NCBI GenBank assembly: GCA_003563915.1
Contig: PWTE01000101.1
Span: 1 to 51,560 of the forward strand
Length of the DNA stretch: 51,560 nt
DNA from: Nitriliruptoraceae bacterium
Lineage (GTDB): Bacteria; Actinomycetota; Nitriliruptoria; Nitriliruptorales; Nitriliruptoraceae
Reading direction: 5' to 3'
Position 1 is the stretch's first letter, and each line of letters starts with the position of its first letter. The position numbers were made by a program, and so were the translations under genes. The notes below the pieces were generated by a model. It worked only from the letters and a program-made list of their open reading frames with translations, was not told the origin of the DNA and ran no database searches. Of the stretch, positions 15,116 through 24,000 are shown in pieces.

Positions 15116-16477
15116 TCAGCCGAACCGCAGGAGCAGCGAGCGGTCCGGCCCGTCCACGAGCACCGCCGCGGATCCCCGCTCCGACACGACGAGGTCCCGC
15201 AGTCGCCAGAGCGCACCGACCTCGGCCACCCGTGCCGCCCGTCCGGCACCTTCGAGCCGCACCAGCTCGCCCGAGGTCAGCGCATGCTCGCCCCGGATCC
15301 GCACGCCCTCACCGACGAGGCGCTCCGCCCCCAACCTCGCGCCGTCACGGACATCCAGGCTCGTCGCCACCACCTCGCCGTCGTCCTGCCAGGCGACCCA
15401 GACCTGTCCGGGACCGACCTGCACGTCGCGGACGTCGACCGGTCCATCTCCCGGATCCGCGCGCCACCGCACCGCGCCGTCCGCCAGGTCCACGGCGACC
15501 AGCGTGGCGCGCTCGCGGTCGGGCTCCATCGCCACGGTGACCACAGCCAGATCCGCACCGACCCCGGCGACCTCGAGCCACCTGGGCTCGTCCGACCCGT
15601 CCCGCTCGAGGATGGTCGCAGGGAGCACCCGCCAGCGCTCGGCACCGTCGTCGCGTCCCACGGCGACGATCGCCGGAGCCTCCTCGCCGGGGATGACACG
15701 CCGGCTGGCGACCACCAGCTCGTCGCCCAACGCCGCCGCCACCCGCTCGGCGAGGATGCCCGGTGGGGCGACCGGCACGTCGAGGTCGGCGACCCAGCGA
15801 CGTCCGTCGATCGCGTCGCGGAGTTCCAGCTGTGGCGTATCCGAGTCCTCCTCGATCCGGAACAGGAGCAGCTCGCCTCCTCCCGCGTCGAGGTGGAAGG
15901 CGAAGGGCTCACCGATCACCGCCGTGTCCACGCAGGTGCCCGGTTCCAGCTCGGCATCGAGCGGGACCAGCGCGTCGACCTGTCCGGTGAGCGGGTTGAT
16001 CAGCGCGAGGGAGTAGAGGCGGTCGCCGTCGCCTACGACCTGTGACGGCTCCTCGAAGGACGCCACAGCGCGCGGCGTCGCGCCGTCGGGGCCGAGGACC
16101 GTCGTCACGGCGCCGAGCGCGGCCGGCGCGCCGCCGAACTCGACCACGGACGTCGCGCCCGTGACGTCGACGACCCCGGTCAGTGGGCCGAAGGCTTCGA
16201 CGAGGTCCTCGACGAGCGATCCCAGGGCCGCCGCAGCCGGGTCGGATCCGTCACCCAGCACCGACGCGATGTCGTCGCCAGCCGTACCGGGCGTCGCGGG
16301 GCGAGGGTCGATGTCCCCACACGCCGAGGTCGCGAACAGCGCAGCACTGCCGACGCCCACGCCCACGAGCACCAGCATCGCGACCAGCCCGATGATGAGC
16401 ACACGGCGGTCCGCCGCCATCGGGTCCTGGTGGTCGTCCGCCGCGTCCCCGGGGGTCGCCGCATCGCGAGGGCTCAC
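15116..16477 (-). CDS. Membrane-anchored beta-propeller (PQQ-like) hypothetical protein
   Basis: The 453-residue protein has a short cytoplasmic N-terminus, one membrane helix (about 26-48, VLIIGLVAMLVLVGVGVGSA) ending at TSAC, which only weakly resembles a lipobox, and an exported domain of repeated four-strand units. Repeats such as TLVAVDLADGAVRWRADPGD and IVAVGRDDGAERWRV are typical of PQQ-like/WD propeller blades. No PQQ enzyme catalytic residues are evident. It sits four bases after the MoxR gene and before the VWA gene, so it is probably co-expressed with that chaperone pair. Function unknown; it could be an extracytoplasmic scaffold or sensor. Confidence 0.65.
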   Translation of the reverse strand: MSPRDAATPGDAADDHQDPMAADRRVLIIGLVAMLVLVGVGVGSAALFATSACGDIDPRPATPGTAGDDIASVLGDGSDPAAAALGSLVEDLVEAFGPLTGVVDVTGATSVVEFGGAPAALGAVTTVLGPDGATPRAVASFEEPSQVVGDGDRLYSLALINPLTGQVDALVPLDAELEPGTCVDTAVIGEPFAFHLDAGGGELLLFRIEEDSDTPQLELRDAIDGRRWVADLDVPVAPPGILAERVAAALGDELVVASRRVIPGEEAPAIVAVGRDDGAERWRVLPATILERDGSDEPRWLEVAGVGADLAVVTVAMEPDRERATLVAVDLADGAVRWRADPGDGPVDVRDVQVGPGQVWVAWQDDGEVVATSLDVRDGARLGAERLVGEGVRIRGEHALTSGELVRLEGAGRAARVAEVGALWRLRDLVVSERGSAAVLVDGPDRSLLLRFG

Positions 16478-16481
16478 AGCG

Positions 16482-17378
16482 TCAGTTCATCTCCGGGCGG
16501 GGCGGCAGCCGCAGGTGTCCGGTGGCTTTGGTGACGTCCTGCTGGTACTTCAGCAGCACGTTCATCGTGCTCTTCGCGACGTCCTCGTCGACGTGGTCGA
16601 AGCCGAGTTCCAGCAGCGTGCGCGTCCAGTCCAGCGTCTCGGAGATCGACGGTGGCTTCTTCAACTCAAGCTGGCGGAGCGAGCGCACGATACGGACCAG
16701 CTGATCGGCCAGGACCTCCGGGGCCTCGGGAACGCGCGACAGCACGATCCGCTTCTCGCGCTCGACGGTCGGGTAGTCGAGATAGAGGTAGAGGCACCGT
16801 CGCTTCAGTGCTTCCGACAGCTCACGGGTCGCGTTCGAGGTCAGCACCACGAAGGGGTGGTGGGTCCCGGTGACCGTGCCGAGTTCCGGGATCGTGATCT
16901 GGAAGTCCGACAGGATCTCGAGGAGCAGGGCCTCGAACTCGAAGTCGACCTTGTCGACCTCGTCGATCAGCAGGACGACCTGTCCCGGGTGGCGCAGCGC
17001 GCGCAGCAGCGGACGCTCCAGGAGGTAGTCCTCGCCGAACAGATCGTCCTCGACCTCCTCCCAGTCCTCACCGCCAGAGGCATCCCCGCCGCGTGCGTGG
17101 GTGATCCGCAACAGCTGCTTCTTGTAGTTCCACTCGTAGAGGGCCTTGGCCTCGTCCAACCCCTCGTAACACTGCAGACGGATCAGCTCCGCGCCGCGCG
17201 CCTCGGCGACCGCCTTCGCGAGTTCGGTCTTGCCGACCCCGGCAGGCCCCTCGACGAGGATGGGCTTGCGGAGACGTTCGGCGAGGTAGACGACGGTCTC
17301 GATGGACTCGTCGGGGAGGTAGCCGACGGCATCCAGACGCTCGCGCGCATCGACGACACCACTGAACTCACTGGGCAC
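16482..17378 (-). CDS. MoxR-family AAA+ ATPase (CoxD-like)
   Basis: A 298-residue AAA+ protein: Walker A GPAGVGKTEL, Walker B VVLLIDEVDKVD, sensor 1 in FVVLTSNATRELSEAL, the arginine-finger region ALKRRCLYLYLDYP, and ILVEGPAGVGKTELAKAVAEARG typical of MoxR. The insert LQCYEGLDEAKALYEWNYKKQLL is characteristic of the CoxD/MoxR branch. These ATPases act as chaperones with a VWA partner, which here is encoded two genes downstream. The start is a GTG at 17378. The operon lies inside an interpolated block between proB and nadD. Confidence 0.92.
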   Translation of the reverse strand: MPSEFSGVVDARERLDAVGYLPDESIETVVYLAERLRKPILVEGPAGVGKTELAKAVAEARGAELIRLQCYEGLDEAKALYEWNYKKQLLRITHARGGDASGGEDWEEVEDDLFGEDYLLERPLLRALRHPGQVVLLIDEVDKVDFEFEALLLEILSDFQITIPELGTVTGTHHPFVVLTSNATRELSEALKRRCLYLYLDYPTVEREKRIVLSRVPEAPEVLADQLVRIVRSLRQLELKKPPSISETLDWTRTLLELGFDHVDEDVAKSTMNVLLKYQQDVTKATGHLRLPPRPEMN

Positions 17379-17463
17379 GGGACGACTCCTGGCGCCGTCG
17401 CGGGTCCCGACGGCTCACACGGCTCGAGGCTACGGCACGCTCGTCCGAACCGACCAACCAGGC

Positions 17464-17868
17464 TCAGTGCGCGGGCCCCTCGGCGGCCGTGCCGAAGCGA
17501 CGGACCAGGCCATCCAGCACGAGTTCCGCCGTGACCTGGTTGGTCGCGAGCGGTACGCCATGGATGTCGCAGAGCTTGAGTAGCGCCTGGATGTCCGGCT
17601 CGTGAGGATGCGCGGTCATCGGGTCACGCAGGAAGAGCACACCGACCACGTGCCCGTCGAGGATCCGGGCTCCGATCTGCACGTCGCCGCCGACGGGCCC
17701 GGAACGCACCGCCTCGACCTCGAGGTCGACCTCGTCGGCCAGACGCCCACCGGTGGTGCCCGTGGCGAGCAACGCGAAGCGCCGGAGGTCGGCGCGTCGC
17801 CGGAGAGCGAACGCGACCAGGTCGTCCTTGCGGGCGTCGTGGGCGATCAGCGCGAGGGTCGGACGCAC
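17464..17868 (-). CDS. mgsA: Methylglyoxal synthase
   Basis: MgsA converts dihydroxyacetone phosphate to methylglyoxal and phosphate, a bypass of lower glycolysis used under phosphate limitation. All family signatures are present in 134 residues: [11 protein letters not shown] (His near the start), the phosphate-binding [21 protein letters not shown] with the catalytic Asp, and [19 protein letters not shown] with Asp and His. The start is the GTG at 17868, preceded by GAGGAG at 7 bases. It is divergent from the first quinone oxidoreductase across 120 bp. Confidence 0.93.
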   Translation of the reverse strand: MRPTLALIAHDARKDDLVAFALRRRADLRRFALLATGTTGGRLADEVDLEVEAVRSGPVGGDVQIGARILDGHVVGVLFLRDPMTAHPHEPDIQALLKLCDIHGVPLATNQVTAELVLDGLVRRFGTAAEGPAH

Positions 17869-17988
17869 GGCAAGCTCCTCGAACGCGGCTGAGGTGGGAC
17901 CGTAGCCGGGAACGCCCCACCGGCTGGCGAGGGGCTACGGTCACGCCCCACGGGGCACGACCCACCCACCGACCCGGGAGGTGACGAC

Positions 17989-18954
17989 GTGGAGGCGATC
18001 CGTTTCGGGCAGACCGGCGGCCCTGACGTCCTGGAGCTGACCAGCAGCGACCCGCCGGCGCCCGGCCCCCGGGAACTCCTGGTCGACGTCACCGCCGCCG
18101 GTGTCAACTTCATCGACACCTACCACCGCTCCGGGCTGTACCCGCTCGGTCTGCCCAGCGGGCTCGGGCTCGAGGGTGCCGGCATCGTCATCGAGGCCGG
18201 TGAGCAGGCCGGATTCCACGTCGGCGCGAGGGTCGCCTGGGCGGACGTGATGGGGTCCTACGCCAGCCACGTGGTGATCCCCGACGAGCGCGCGGTCCCG
18301 GTACCCGACGAGATCGATCTGGACACCGCGGCAGCGGTCATGCTCCAGGGGATGACCGCCCACTACCTGTGCAACTCGACGGTGGCCCTCGACCGCGACC
18401 ACACGGTCCTGGTCTACGCCGCAGCTGGCGGCGTGGGGCGGTTGCTCGTCCAGCTCGCGAAGCGTCGCGGAGCCCGGATCCTGGCGTGCACCTCGTCCGA
18501 GGCGAAGGCCGAGGAGATCCGTCGACTCGGCGCGCACGAGATCGTGTTCTACCGCGACGTGGACGTCCCGGAGACGGTTCGCGAGCTGACCGACGGCCAC
18601 GGGGTCGATGTCGTGTACGACTCGGTGGGTGCCGACACCTTCGAGGATTCGCTGCGCTCGCTGCGCCCCCGTGGGACGATGGTCAGCTATGGAAACGCAT
18701 CGGGGCCGGTGCCGCCCACCGACCTCCGCACCCTCGCGAAGCACGGATCCCTCTTCCTGACCCGTCCCACCCTGGGCCACTACACCGCGGACCACGACGA
18801 GCTGACGTGGCGGGCGCGGTCGCTGTTCGATCTGCTCCAGAGCGACCAGCTCGATGTGCTGATACACGATCGGTACCCACTCGCCGAAGCCGGACGGGCA
18901 CACCGGGACCTCCAGTCGGGCACCACGACGGGCAAGCTCCTGCTGCGACCGTGA
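17989..18954 (+). CDS. NADPH:quinone oxidoreductase (zinc-free MDR family)
   Basis: A 321-residue medium-chain dehydrogenase/reductase of the QorA type: substrate domain with AAGVNFIDTYHRSGLYPLG, a nucleotide-binding domain with AAAGGVGRLLVQLAK (AxxGxxG), no structural zinc cysteines, and the closing LQSGTTTGKLLLRP typical of Qor. It would reduce quinones with NADPH in the cytoplasm. The GTG at 17989 follows GGGAGG at 5-6 bases. Its TGA overlaps the ATG of the YbaK-type gene by one base, so the two are coupled. Confidence 0.9.
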   Translation: MEAIRFGQTGGPDVLELTSSDPPAPGPRELLVDVTAAGVNFIDTYHRSGLYPLGLPSGLGLEGAGIVIEAGEQAGFHVGARVAWADVMGSYASHVVIPDERAVPVPDEIDLDTAAAVMLQGMTAHYLCNSTVALDRDHTVLVYAAAGGVGRLLVQLAKRRGARILACTSSEAKAEEIRRLGAHEIVFYRDVDVPETVRELTDGHGVDVVYDSVGADTFEDSLRSLRPRGTMVSYGNASGPVPPTDLRTLAKHGSLFLTRPTLGHYTADHDELTWRARSLFDLLQSDQLDVLIHDRYPLAEAGRAHRDLQSGTTTGKLLLRP

Positions 18955-19430
18955 TGACCTCCGACACCTCACGGCCGGAGACGCCGGCGACCCGCGCGGC
19001 GGCGACGTTGGACCTACCGCACGAGGTCCGCGTCATCGAACGCGCGCGCAGCGCCGCGGAAGCGGCCGAACGCCTGGGCATCCCCGCGAGGCAGCTGTTG
19101 AAGACCCTGGTCGTCCGCCGGGCCGAGGGCGACCTCCTCCTGGTCCTGGTGCCTGGGCCAGCACAGATCGACTGGCCGAAGCTGCGTGCCCACCTCGGGG
19201 TCTCGCGGTTGTCGATGCCGGATGCCGAGGTGGCCCGCGACGCCACCGGCTACGAACGGGGCACGATCACGCCCCTCGGGGCACGCGGCGCCTGGCCCGT
19301 CCTCGCCGATGCCTCCATCGTCGGGAGCGGCACCGTGTCCATCGGCGGCGGCGCCCACGGGGTCGCGATCCTGGCCGACGCCGACGAGCTCATCGCCGCC
19401 CTCCAGGTGGAGGTCGTCGACCTCACCTGA
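18954..19430 (+). CDS. YbaK/ProX-type aminoacyl-tRNA deacylase
   Basis: The 158-residue protein belongs to the YbaK/prolyl-tRNA editing domain family, which hydrolyses mischarged aminoacyl-tRNA such as Cys-tRNA-Pro. Evidence: RQLLKTLVVRRAEGDLLLVLVPG with the conserved Lys, IDWPKLRAHLGVSRLSMPDAE, GYERGTITPLGARG with the loop GxxxP, and the end segment GTVSIGGGAHGVAILAD, the usual G-x-G substrate loop. Length matches free-standing deacylases. The ATG at 18954 overlaps the stop of the preceding oxidoreductase. The editing substrate cannot be told from sequence. Confidence 0.88.
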   Translation: MTSDTSRPETPATRAAATLDLPHEVRVIERARSAAEAAERLGIPARQLLKTLVVRRAEGDLLLVLVPGPAQIDWPKLRAHLGVSRLSMPDAEVARDATGYERGTITPLGARGAWPVLADASIVGSGTVSIGGGAHGVAILADADELIAALQVEVVDLT

Positions 19431-19468
19431 CCGCTCGACATCGACCACCTACCCGTCACGGAGCACCC

Positions 19469-20428
19469 ATGCGCGCGATACGCATCACCGAGTTCGGCGG
19501 TCCCGAGGTCCTGCAGCTCGTCGAGGACCAGCCCGAGCCGGAACCCGGCCACGGCACGACCCTCCTGGACATCCAGCACGCCGGGATCAACTACGCCGAC
19601 ACGCATCAGGTCGAGAACAGCTACCTCGCCCCGGCGCAGCTGCCCCTGACCCCCGGGGCTGAGGCGGTCGGGACCACGCCCGACGGCCGTCGCGTCGTCG
19701 CGTTGCTCGCAGGGGGCGGCTACGCGGAACGGGCGGTCGCCGCCGACGCGCTCAGCTTCCCGGTTCCCGATGAGGTCGAGGACGGTCAAGCCCTGGCGTT
19801 GGTGCTCCAGGGCACCACGGCGTGGCACCTGCTGCGGACGTCCGCGAGACTCCAACCCGGCGAGTCCGTGGTCGTCCACGCGGCAGCCGGCGGCGTCGGC
19901 ACGCTGGCCGTCCAGCTGGCCAAGCACGACGGTGCCGGTCGGGTGATCGCGGTCGCGTCGACGGACGAGAAGCGGCAGCTGGCCCTCGATCTGGGTGCCG
20001 ACACCGCCGTCGACGCCGGGGAGGAGGATCTCAAGGCCGCTCTCCAGGACGCCAACGAGGGCCGCAAGGTCGACGTCGTCCTGGAGATGGTCGGTGGCAG
20101 GACCACCGACCAGAGCCTGGCTGCACTGGCACCCTTCGGCCGGCTGGTCTACTTCGGGATGGCGTCACGGAAGGCACCGTCGAAGGTCGACCTCGGGGAG
20201 CTCATGAGCCGCTCGCGCGGCGTCATCGGCTTCTGGTTGGCTCACGCGATGGCTGACCCCGCTCGCCTCCTCGGCGAGCCGATGCAGGAGCTGCTCGACC
20301 TCACGGCCAGCGGCCAGCTGCGTCCCGTCGTCGGTGCCACCTACGGGCTCTCCGAAGCAGCCCAGGCCCACCGCGACCTGCGGGAACGCAGGACCGTCGG
20401 CAAGCTCCTCCTCGATCCCGCCCGTTGA
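19469..20428 (+). CDS. Second zinc-free quinone oxidoreductase
   Basis: A 319-residue MDR protein: IRITEFGGPEVLQLVEDQ opening, GINYADTHQVENSYL in the substrate domain, AAAGGVGTLAVQLAK nucleotide motif, KVDVVLEMVGGRTTDQSL and closing LRERRTVGKLLLDP. It is homologous in design to the protein at 17989 but clearly divergent, so this is not a recent duplication. It lies 38 bp after the deacylase gene on the same strand and is convergent with proB (22 bp between stops), with no obvious hairpin between. Confidence 0.9.
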   Translation: MRAIRITEFGGPEVLQLVEDQPEPEPGHGTTLLDIQHAGINYADTHQVENSYLAPAQLPLTPGAEAVGTTPDGRRVVALLAGGGYAERAVAADALSFPVPDEVEDGQALALVLQGTTAWHLLRTSARLQPGESVVVHAAAGGVGTLAVQLAKHDGAGRVIAVASTDEKRQLALDLGADTAVDAGEEDLKAALQDANEGRKVDVVLEMVGGRTTDQSLAALAPFGRLVYFGMASRKAPSKVDLGELMSRSRGVIGFWLAHAMADPARLLGEPMQELLDLTASGQLRPVVGATYGLSEAAQAHRDLRERRTVGKLLLDPAR

Positions 20429-20450
20429 GGCGAGGTCACCGCGGGCTCGG

Positions 20451-21569
20451 TCAGTCCAGCACGACCAGGTCGTCGCGGTGGATGACCTCGCGGGCATAGC
20501 CGACACCGAACGCCTCGGCCGCGTCCGCGGTGGAGTGACCCGCGATGCGCACGACGTCCGCGACGTCGTAGTTCGACAGACCCCGCGCGACGACCCGACC
20601 GTTCGGATCGACGACCTCGACGGCGTCGCCGACCCCGAAGGTGCCGTCCGCCCGGGTCACGCCGACACTGAGCAGGGACACCCCGCGGCGGCGCAGCGCC
20701 TCGGCGGCGCCAGCGTCGATGTGGATCCGGCCGTGGGCCGTGAGGGCGAAGCCGATCCACAGGCGGCGTGCCTCGATCCGGTGCGGCCGGGCGACGAACC
20801 AGGTCCCGATGTCCTCACCCTTCAGCACCTCCGCGAGGACCCCGGGACGTCGTGCGTCCGCGACGACCGTGTGGGCGGCCGACCGCACCGCCACGCGGGC
20901 ACCTTCCACCTTCGTACGCATCCCTCCGGACCCCACGTAGGAACCGACACCACCGATCCTGGCGTGGTCCAACGCATCGATGTCGTCGACCCGGTCGATC
21001 AGGGTCGCGTCCGGGTCGGTCCGGGGATCACCGTCGAACAGTCCGGACACGTCGGAGAGCAGCGCCAAGAGCTGCGCCTCCAGCATCGAGGTCACCAGGG
21101 AAGCCAGGTGGTCGTTGTCGCCGTAGGCGAGTTCGTCGGTCGCGACCGCATCGTTCTCGTTGATGATCGGCACCGCACCGAGCTCCAGCAACCGCTGCAC
21201 GGAGGTCCGCGCGTTGAGGTAGCGCGACCGACGGATGAAGTCGTCCTGCGTCAACAGGATCTGCGCTGCGGCCAACCCGTGGTCGGAGAGCACCCGCTGG
21301 TAGGCCTGGATCAGCTCGCCCTGACCGACGGCGGCAGCGGCCTGCAGGGTGGGGAGGTCGACCGGACGTCGCTCCAGACCGAGCAAGCCCATGCCAGCGG
21401 CGACAGCGCCGGACGACACCAGCACGATCCGCGTGCCGTCGTGGTGCGCGACCGCGATCTCCTGGGCCAGTCGCTCGACCTGGGTTCGGTCCAGGCGACC
21501 ATCGGGTCCGCGCAGGCTGGAGGAGCCGACCTTGACCACCGCCAACCGCGGCCGCGGGAACCGGCTCAC
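20451..21569 (-). CDS. proB: Glutamate 5-kinase
   Basis: ProB phosphorylates glutamate to gamma-glutamyl phosphate, the first step of proline synthesis. The amino-acid kinase domain (about 1-255) shows KVGSSSLRGPDGRLD, RIVLVSSGAVAAGMGLLGL, PIINENDAVATDELAYGDND and the closing VGSGGMRTKVEGARVA; a PUA domain (about 275-365) follows with GRIHIDAGAAEALRRRGVSL. Length 372 is normal. It starts with a GTG at 21569 overlapping obgE (GTGA). The usual next gene, proA, is absent; the convergent neighbour is a quinone oxidoreductase. Confidence 0.95.
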   Translation of the reverse strand: MSRFPRPRLAVVKVGSSSLRGPDGRLDRTQVERLAQEIAVAHHDGTRIVLVSSGAVAAGMGLLGLERRPVDLPTLQAAAAVGQGELIQAYQRVLSDHGLAAAQILLTQDDFIRRSRYLNARTSVQRLLELGAVPIINENDAVATDELAYGDNDHLASLVTSMLEAQLLALLSDVSGLFDGDPRTDPDATLIDRVDDIDALDHARIGGVGSYVGSGGMRTKVEGARVAVRSAAHTVVADARRPGVLAEVLKGEDIGTWFVARPHRIEARRLWIGFALTAHGRIHIDAGAAEALRRRGVSLLSVGVTRADGTFGVGDAVEVVDPNGRVVARGLSNYDVADVVRIAGHSTADAAEAFGVGYAREVIHRDDLVVLD

Positions 21570-22999
21570 CGTGGTTCCTCGACGCCGGCGTCATCGGACA
21601 GCTCGTCGAGGTCGAGATCCTCCTCGGCCTCCGCGGCCAGGACCGCTTCTCGTTCGTCGGCCGGGAGATCGTCCAGCTCGGGTTCGAAGTCGAACACCGC
21701 GTCACCGATGACCACGTCGTCACCCTTGCGCGCACCGGCGTCGACGAGTGCCCGCTCGACCCCGGCACGCCGGAGCCGACCCTGGAGGTACCGCGCCGCC
21801 TCCCAGACCTCGATCGGCAGCATCTGCACCCACCGTTCGACGCGACGACCGACCACGACGAAACGGCCGTCCTGGTCGCGCTCCACCCGGAAGTCGGGCC
21901 CCTTGGGGGCGATACGCAGGACGACCTCCTCGTCGCTCTCGATCAGCTCCCGCGTCCCCCCGACCCGGTCACGTTCCGCCGCCACCAGCTCACCCAGCCG
22001 GTAGCGCAGCGCGTCGAGCCCCACCCCGGACACGGCCGAGACCTCCAGCACCTCCTCGCCGGCCTCACGGAGCTGCTCGCCGACGAGCTGCGCCATAGCC
22101 TCTGCGTCGGGAAGGTCGACCTTGGTGATGACCGTGAGCTGAGGTCGGTCGAGCAACGCGGGATCGTGCTTGCGTAGCTCGCCCCGCAGGACCTCCAGGT
22201 CGCGCAGAGGATCGCGGTCGGGTTCGAAGGGCATCCCGTCCAACACGTGCAACAGCACGAGGCAGCGTTCGATGTGCCGGAGGAACCGGATCCCCAACCC
22301 CTTGCCCTCCGCCGCTCCCTCGATCAGGCCAGGGACGTCGGCGAGCACCACGTCGATCGGTGCGCCGTCGGCGCGATCGCCCGCACGCATGACCCCCAGA
22401 TGCGGGGTCAGGGTGGTGAAGGGCCACGCTTCCACCCGGGGCTTGGCGGCGGACAGCCGCCCGACCAGCGACGACTTCCCCGCCGACGGGAAGCCGACCA
22501 ACCCGACATCGGCGATCAGCTTCAGCTCCAGACGGAGGCTGGTCTCGTCGGTGCGTTCGCCCCGCTCCGCGAACCGGGGCACCCGCCGCCGGTGGGTCGC
22601 GAAGGAGGCGTTGCCACGGCCACCTCGACCACCCGCGGCAGCGACGAAGCGCTGACCGTCACGGACCAGGTCGGCCAGCACCCGACCCCCGTCACGCTCG
22701 CGCACCAGTGTTCCGATCGGCACGGCGATCTCGACGTGTTCACCGTCCCGCCCGGTGCGGTTCATCCCGGAACCGTGCTCGCCGTCCTCGCCGCGCCGGT
22801 GCGGCGAACGGTGCAGATCGATGAGCGAGGTGACGTTGCGATCCGCGACCAACACCACGTCACCGCCACGCCCGCCGTCGCCACCGTCGGGCCCGCCGCG
22901 CGGGACGTGGGCTTCCCGGCGGAAGGACACCGACCCGTTCCCGCCGGCTCCGCCGCGCACGTGGATCGTGCACTCGTCGACGAAGCTCGGGGCGTCCAC
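21566..22999 (-). CDS. obgE: GTPase ObgE/CgtA
   Basis: A ribosome-assembly and stress GTPase of 477 residues with three parts: the Gly-rich Obg fold (about 1-160, [17 protein letters not shown] and [12 protein letters not shown]), the G domain (G1 [11 protein letters not shown]3 [10 protein letters not shown]4 TKVD, G5 near VSAVSG), and the C-terminal OCT domain (about 340-430, [24 protein letters not shown]). An acidic tail of about 40 residues follows, longer than average. Order rplU-rpmA-obgE-proB is the standard one. A strong hairpin separates it from rpmA. Confidence 0.97.
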   Translation of the reverse strand: MDAPSFVDECTIHVRGGAGGNGSVSFRREAHVPRGGPDGGDGGRGGDVVLVADRNVTSLIDLHRSPHRRGEDGEHGSGMNRTGRDGEHVEIAVPIGTLVRERDGGRVLADLVRDGQRFVAAAGGRGGRGNASFATHRRRVPRFAERGERTDETSLRLELKLIADVGLVGFPSAGKSSLVGRLSAAKPRVEAWPFTTLTPHLGVMRAGDRADGAPIDVVLADVPGLIEGAAEGKGLGIRFLRHIERCLVLLHVLDGMPFEPDRDPLRDLEVLRGELRKHDPALLDRPQLTVITKVDLPDAEAMAQLVGEQLREAGEEVLEVSAVSGVGLDALRYRLGELVAAERDRVGGTRELIESDEEVVLRIAPKGPDFRVERDQDGRFVVVGRRVERWVQMLPIEVWEAARYLQGRLRRAGVERALVDAGARKGDDVVIGDAVFDFEPELDDLPADEREAVLAAEAEEDLDLDELSDDAGVEEPR

Positions 23000-23028
23000 G
23001 GTGATCCTCCGATCTCAGCGGTGACGAC

Positions 23029-23060
23029 GACGAGGGCGGCCAGGATCGGCCGCCCTCGTC
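23029..23060 (-). terminator. Hairpin between rpmA and obgE
   Basis: A perfect 13-bp stem GACGAGGGCGGCC / GGCCGCCCTCGTC with a 6-base loop lies between the rpmA stop and the obgE start. It would stop or attenuate ribosomal-protein transcripts before obgE, letting rplU-rpmA be expressed more strongly. No long T-run follows on the minus strand. Confidence 0.75.
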
Positions 23061-23076
23061 ACGTCGTGCGGGGTCG

Positions 23077-23334
23077 TCAGGCGTCGACCGGGTCGACGTT
23101 GGCGGTGGTCCGCTTGCCGATCTTGCGGAACCGCACGGCCCCGTCGGTGAGCGCGAACAGGGTGTCGTCACCACCGCGGCCGACGTTGTCGCCGGGGTGG
23201 ATCTTGGTGCCGCGCTGGCGGACGATGATGCTGCCTGCGGTCACGACCTGGCCGCCGAAGCGCTTGACGCCGAGGCGCTTCGCGTTGGAATCGCGTCCGT
23301 TGTTGGACGAGCCGCCGCCCTTCTTGGTCGCCAT
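23077..23334 (-). CDS. rpmA: 50S ribosomal protein L27
   Basis: L27 reaches the peptidyl-transferase centre of the large subunit. The 85-residue sequence is standard: [20 protein letters not shown] with the processed-type N-terminus lacking a cleavable leader, [20 protein letters not shown] and [20 protein letters not shown]. It follows rplU by 60 bp and precedes a terminator hairpin. Confidence 0.98.
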   Translation of the reverse strand: MATKKGGGSSNNGRDSNAKRLGVKRFGGQVVTAGSIIVRQRGTKIHPGDNVGRGGDDTLFALTDGAVRFRKIGKRTTANVDPVDA

Positions 23335-23394
23335 CTCGGTCCTCCTTGGAGCCCACCTGTGGGGCCTCGTTCGACCCGTGCGGGTCGGAGCTGA

Positions 23395-23694
23395 TCAGAT
23401 CTCGTCGATCCGGATGTTGGTCCGGTGCTGACGGTGGCCTCGCCGCTTGTGCTGGCGCGACTTGTTCTTGTACGTGAAGACCCGGATCTTCGGGCCACGA
23501 TCGTGCCCGACGATCGTGGCCTTGACGGTCCGGTCGGCGAGGTCCTTGCCCGCCGACACAGCGTCGCCGTCGACGACCATGACCGCGGGGAGCTCGAGGC
23601 TGTCACCCACGTCGCCCGTGAGCTTCTCGACGACGAGTTCCTGGCCGGGCTCGACCCGGTACTGCTTGCCGCCCGTGGCGATGACCGCGTACAC
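23395..23694 (-). CDS. rplU: 50S ribosomal protein L21
   Basis: The 99-residue protein starts [20 protein letters not shown] and ends with the basic [20 protein letters not shown] that contacts 23S rRNA. I place the start at the GTG at 23694 because GGAGG lies 5 bases before it and the family begins at this residue; longer in-frame starts would add an Arg/Pro-rich shadow sequence. It heads the rplU-rpmA transcript. Confidence 0.97.
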   Translation of the reverse strand: MYAVIATGGKQYRVEPGQELVVEKLTGDVGDSLELPAVMVVDGDAVSAGKDLADRTVKATIVGHDRGPKIRVFTYKNKSRQHKRRGHRQHRTNIRIDEI

Positions 23695-24000
23695 GGTGGC
23701 CTCCTCAGGTGTCGGTGGCGGACCGGCAGGCCCGTCGCGTTGCGCTGGTGGTTGCTCGGTGGTCGTTCCCCGCAGGAGGGTCTCCGAGGCGCACGGTGGT
23801 CGGCGGCCGGAGACGGCGGGATGTCGCAGCACCGTCGAGGTGCTCAGGGTGCGAGGTGCGGTGCGAGCTGCCCGAGCGGGAACGTGCGAGGGCGCCGTGG
23901 GCGCGCCACGCGTGCGGGGAAGGTACCGGGGGCGACGAGTCGCGGTCAACCGGACCGGGCACCACCGCACGCCGTCGCCTGGCGTCGACGCCAGGGCCGG
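23695..24000. other. Upstream region of rplU without a gene
   Basis: About 300 bp between the aldehyde dehydrogenase-family gene and rplU. No coding frame is convincing and I found no clear hairpin or leader structure. It presumably contains the ribosomal-protein promoter on the minus strand. Confidence 0.4.
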
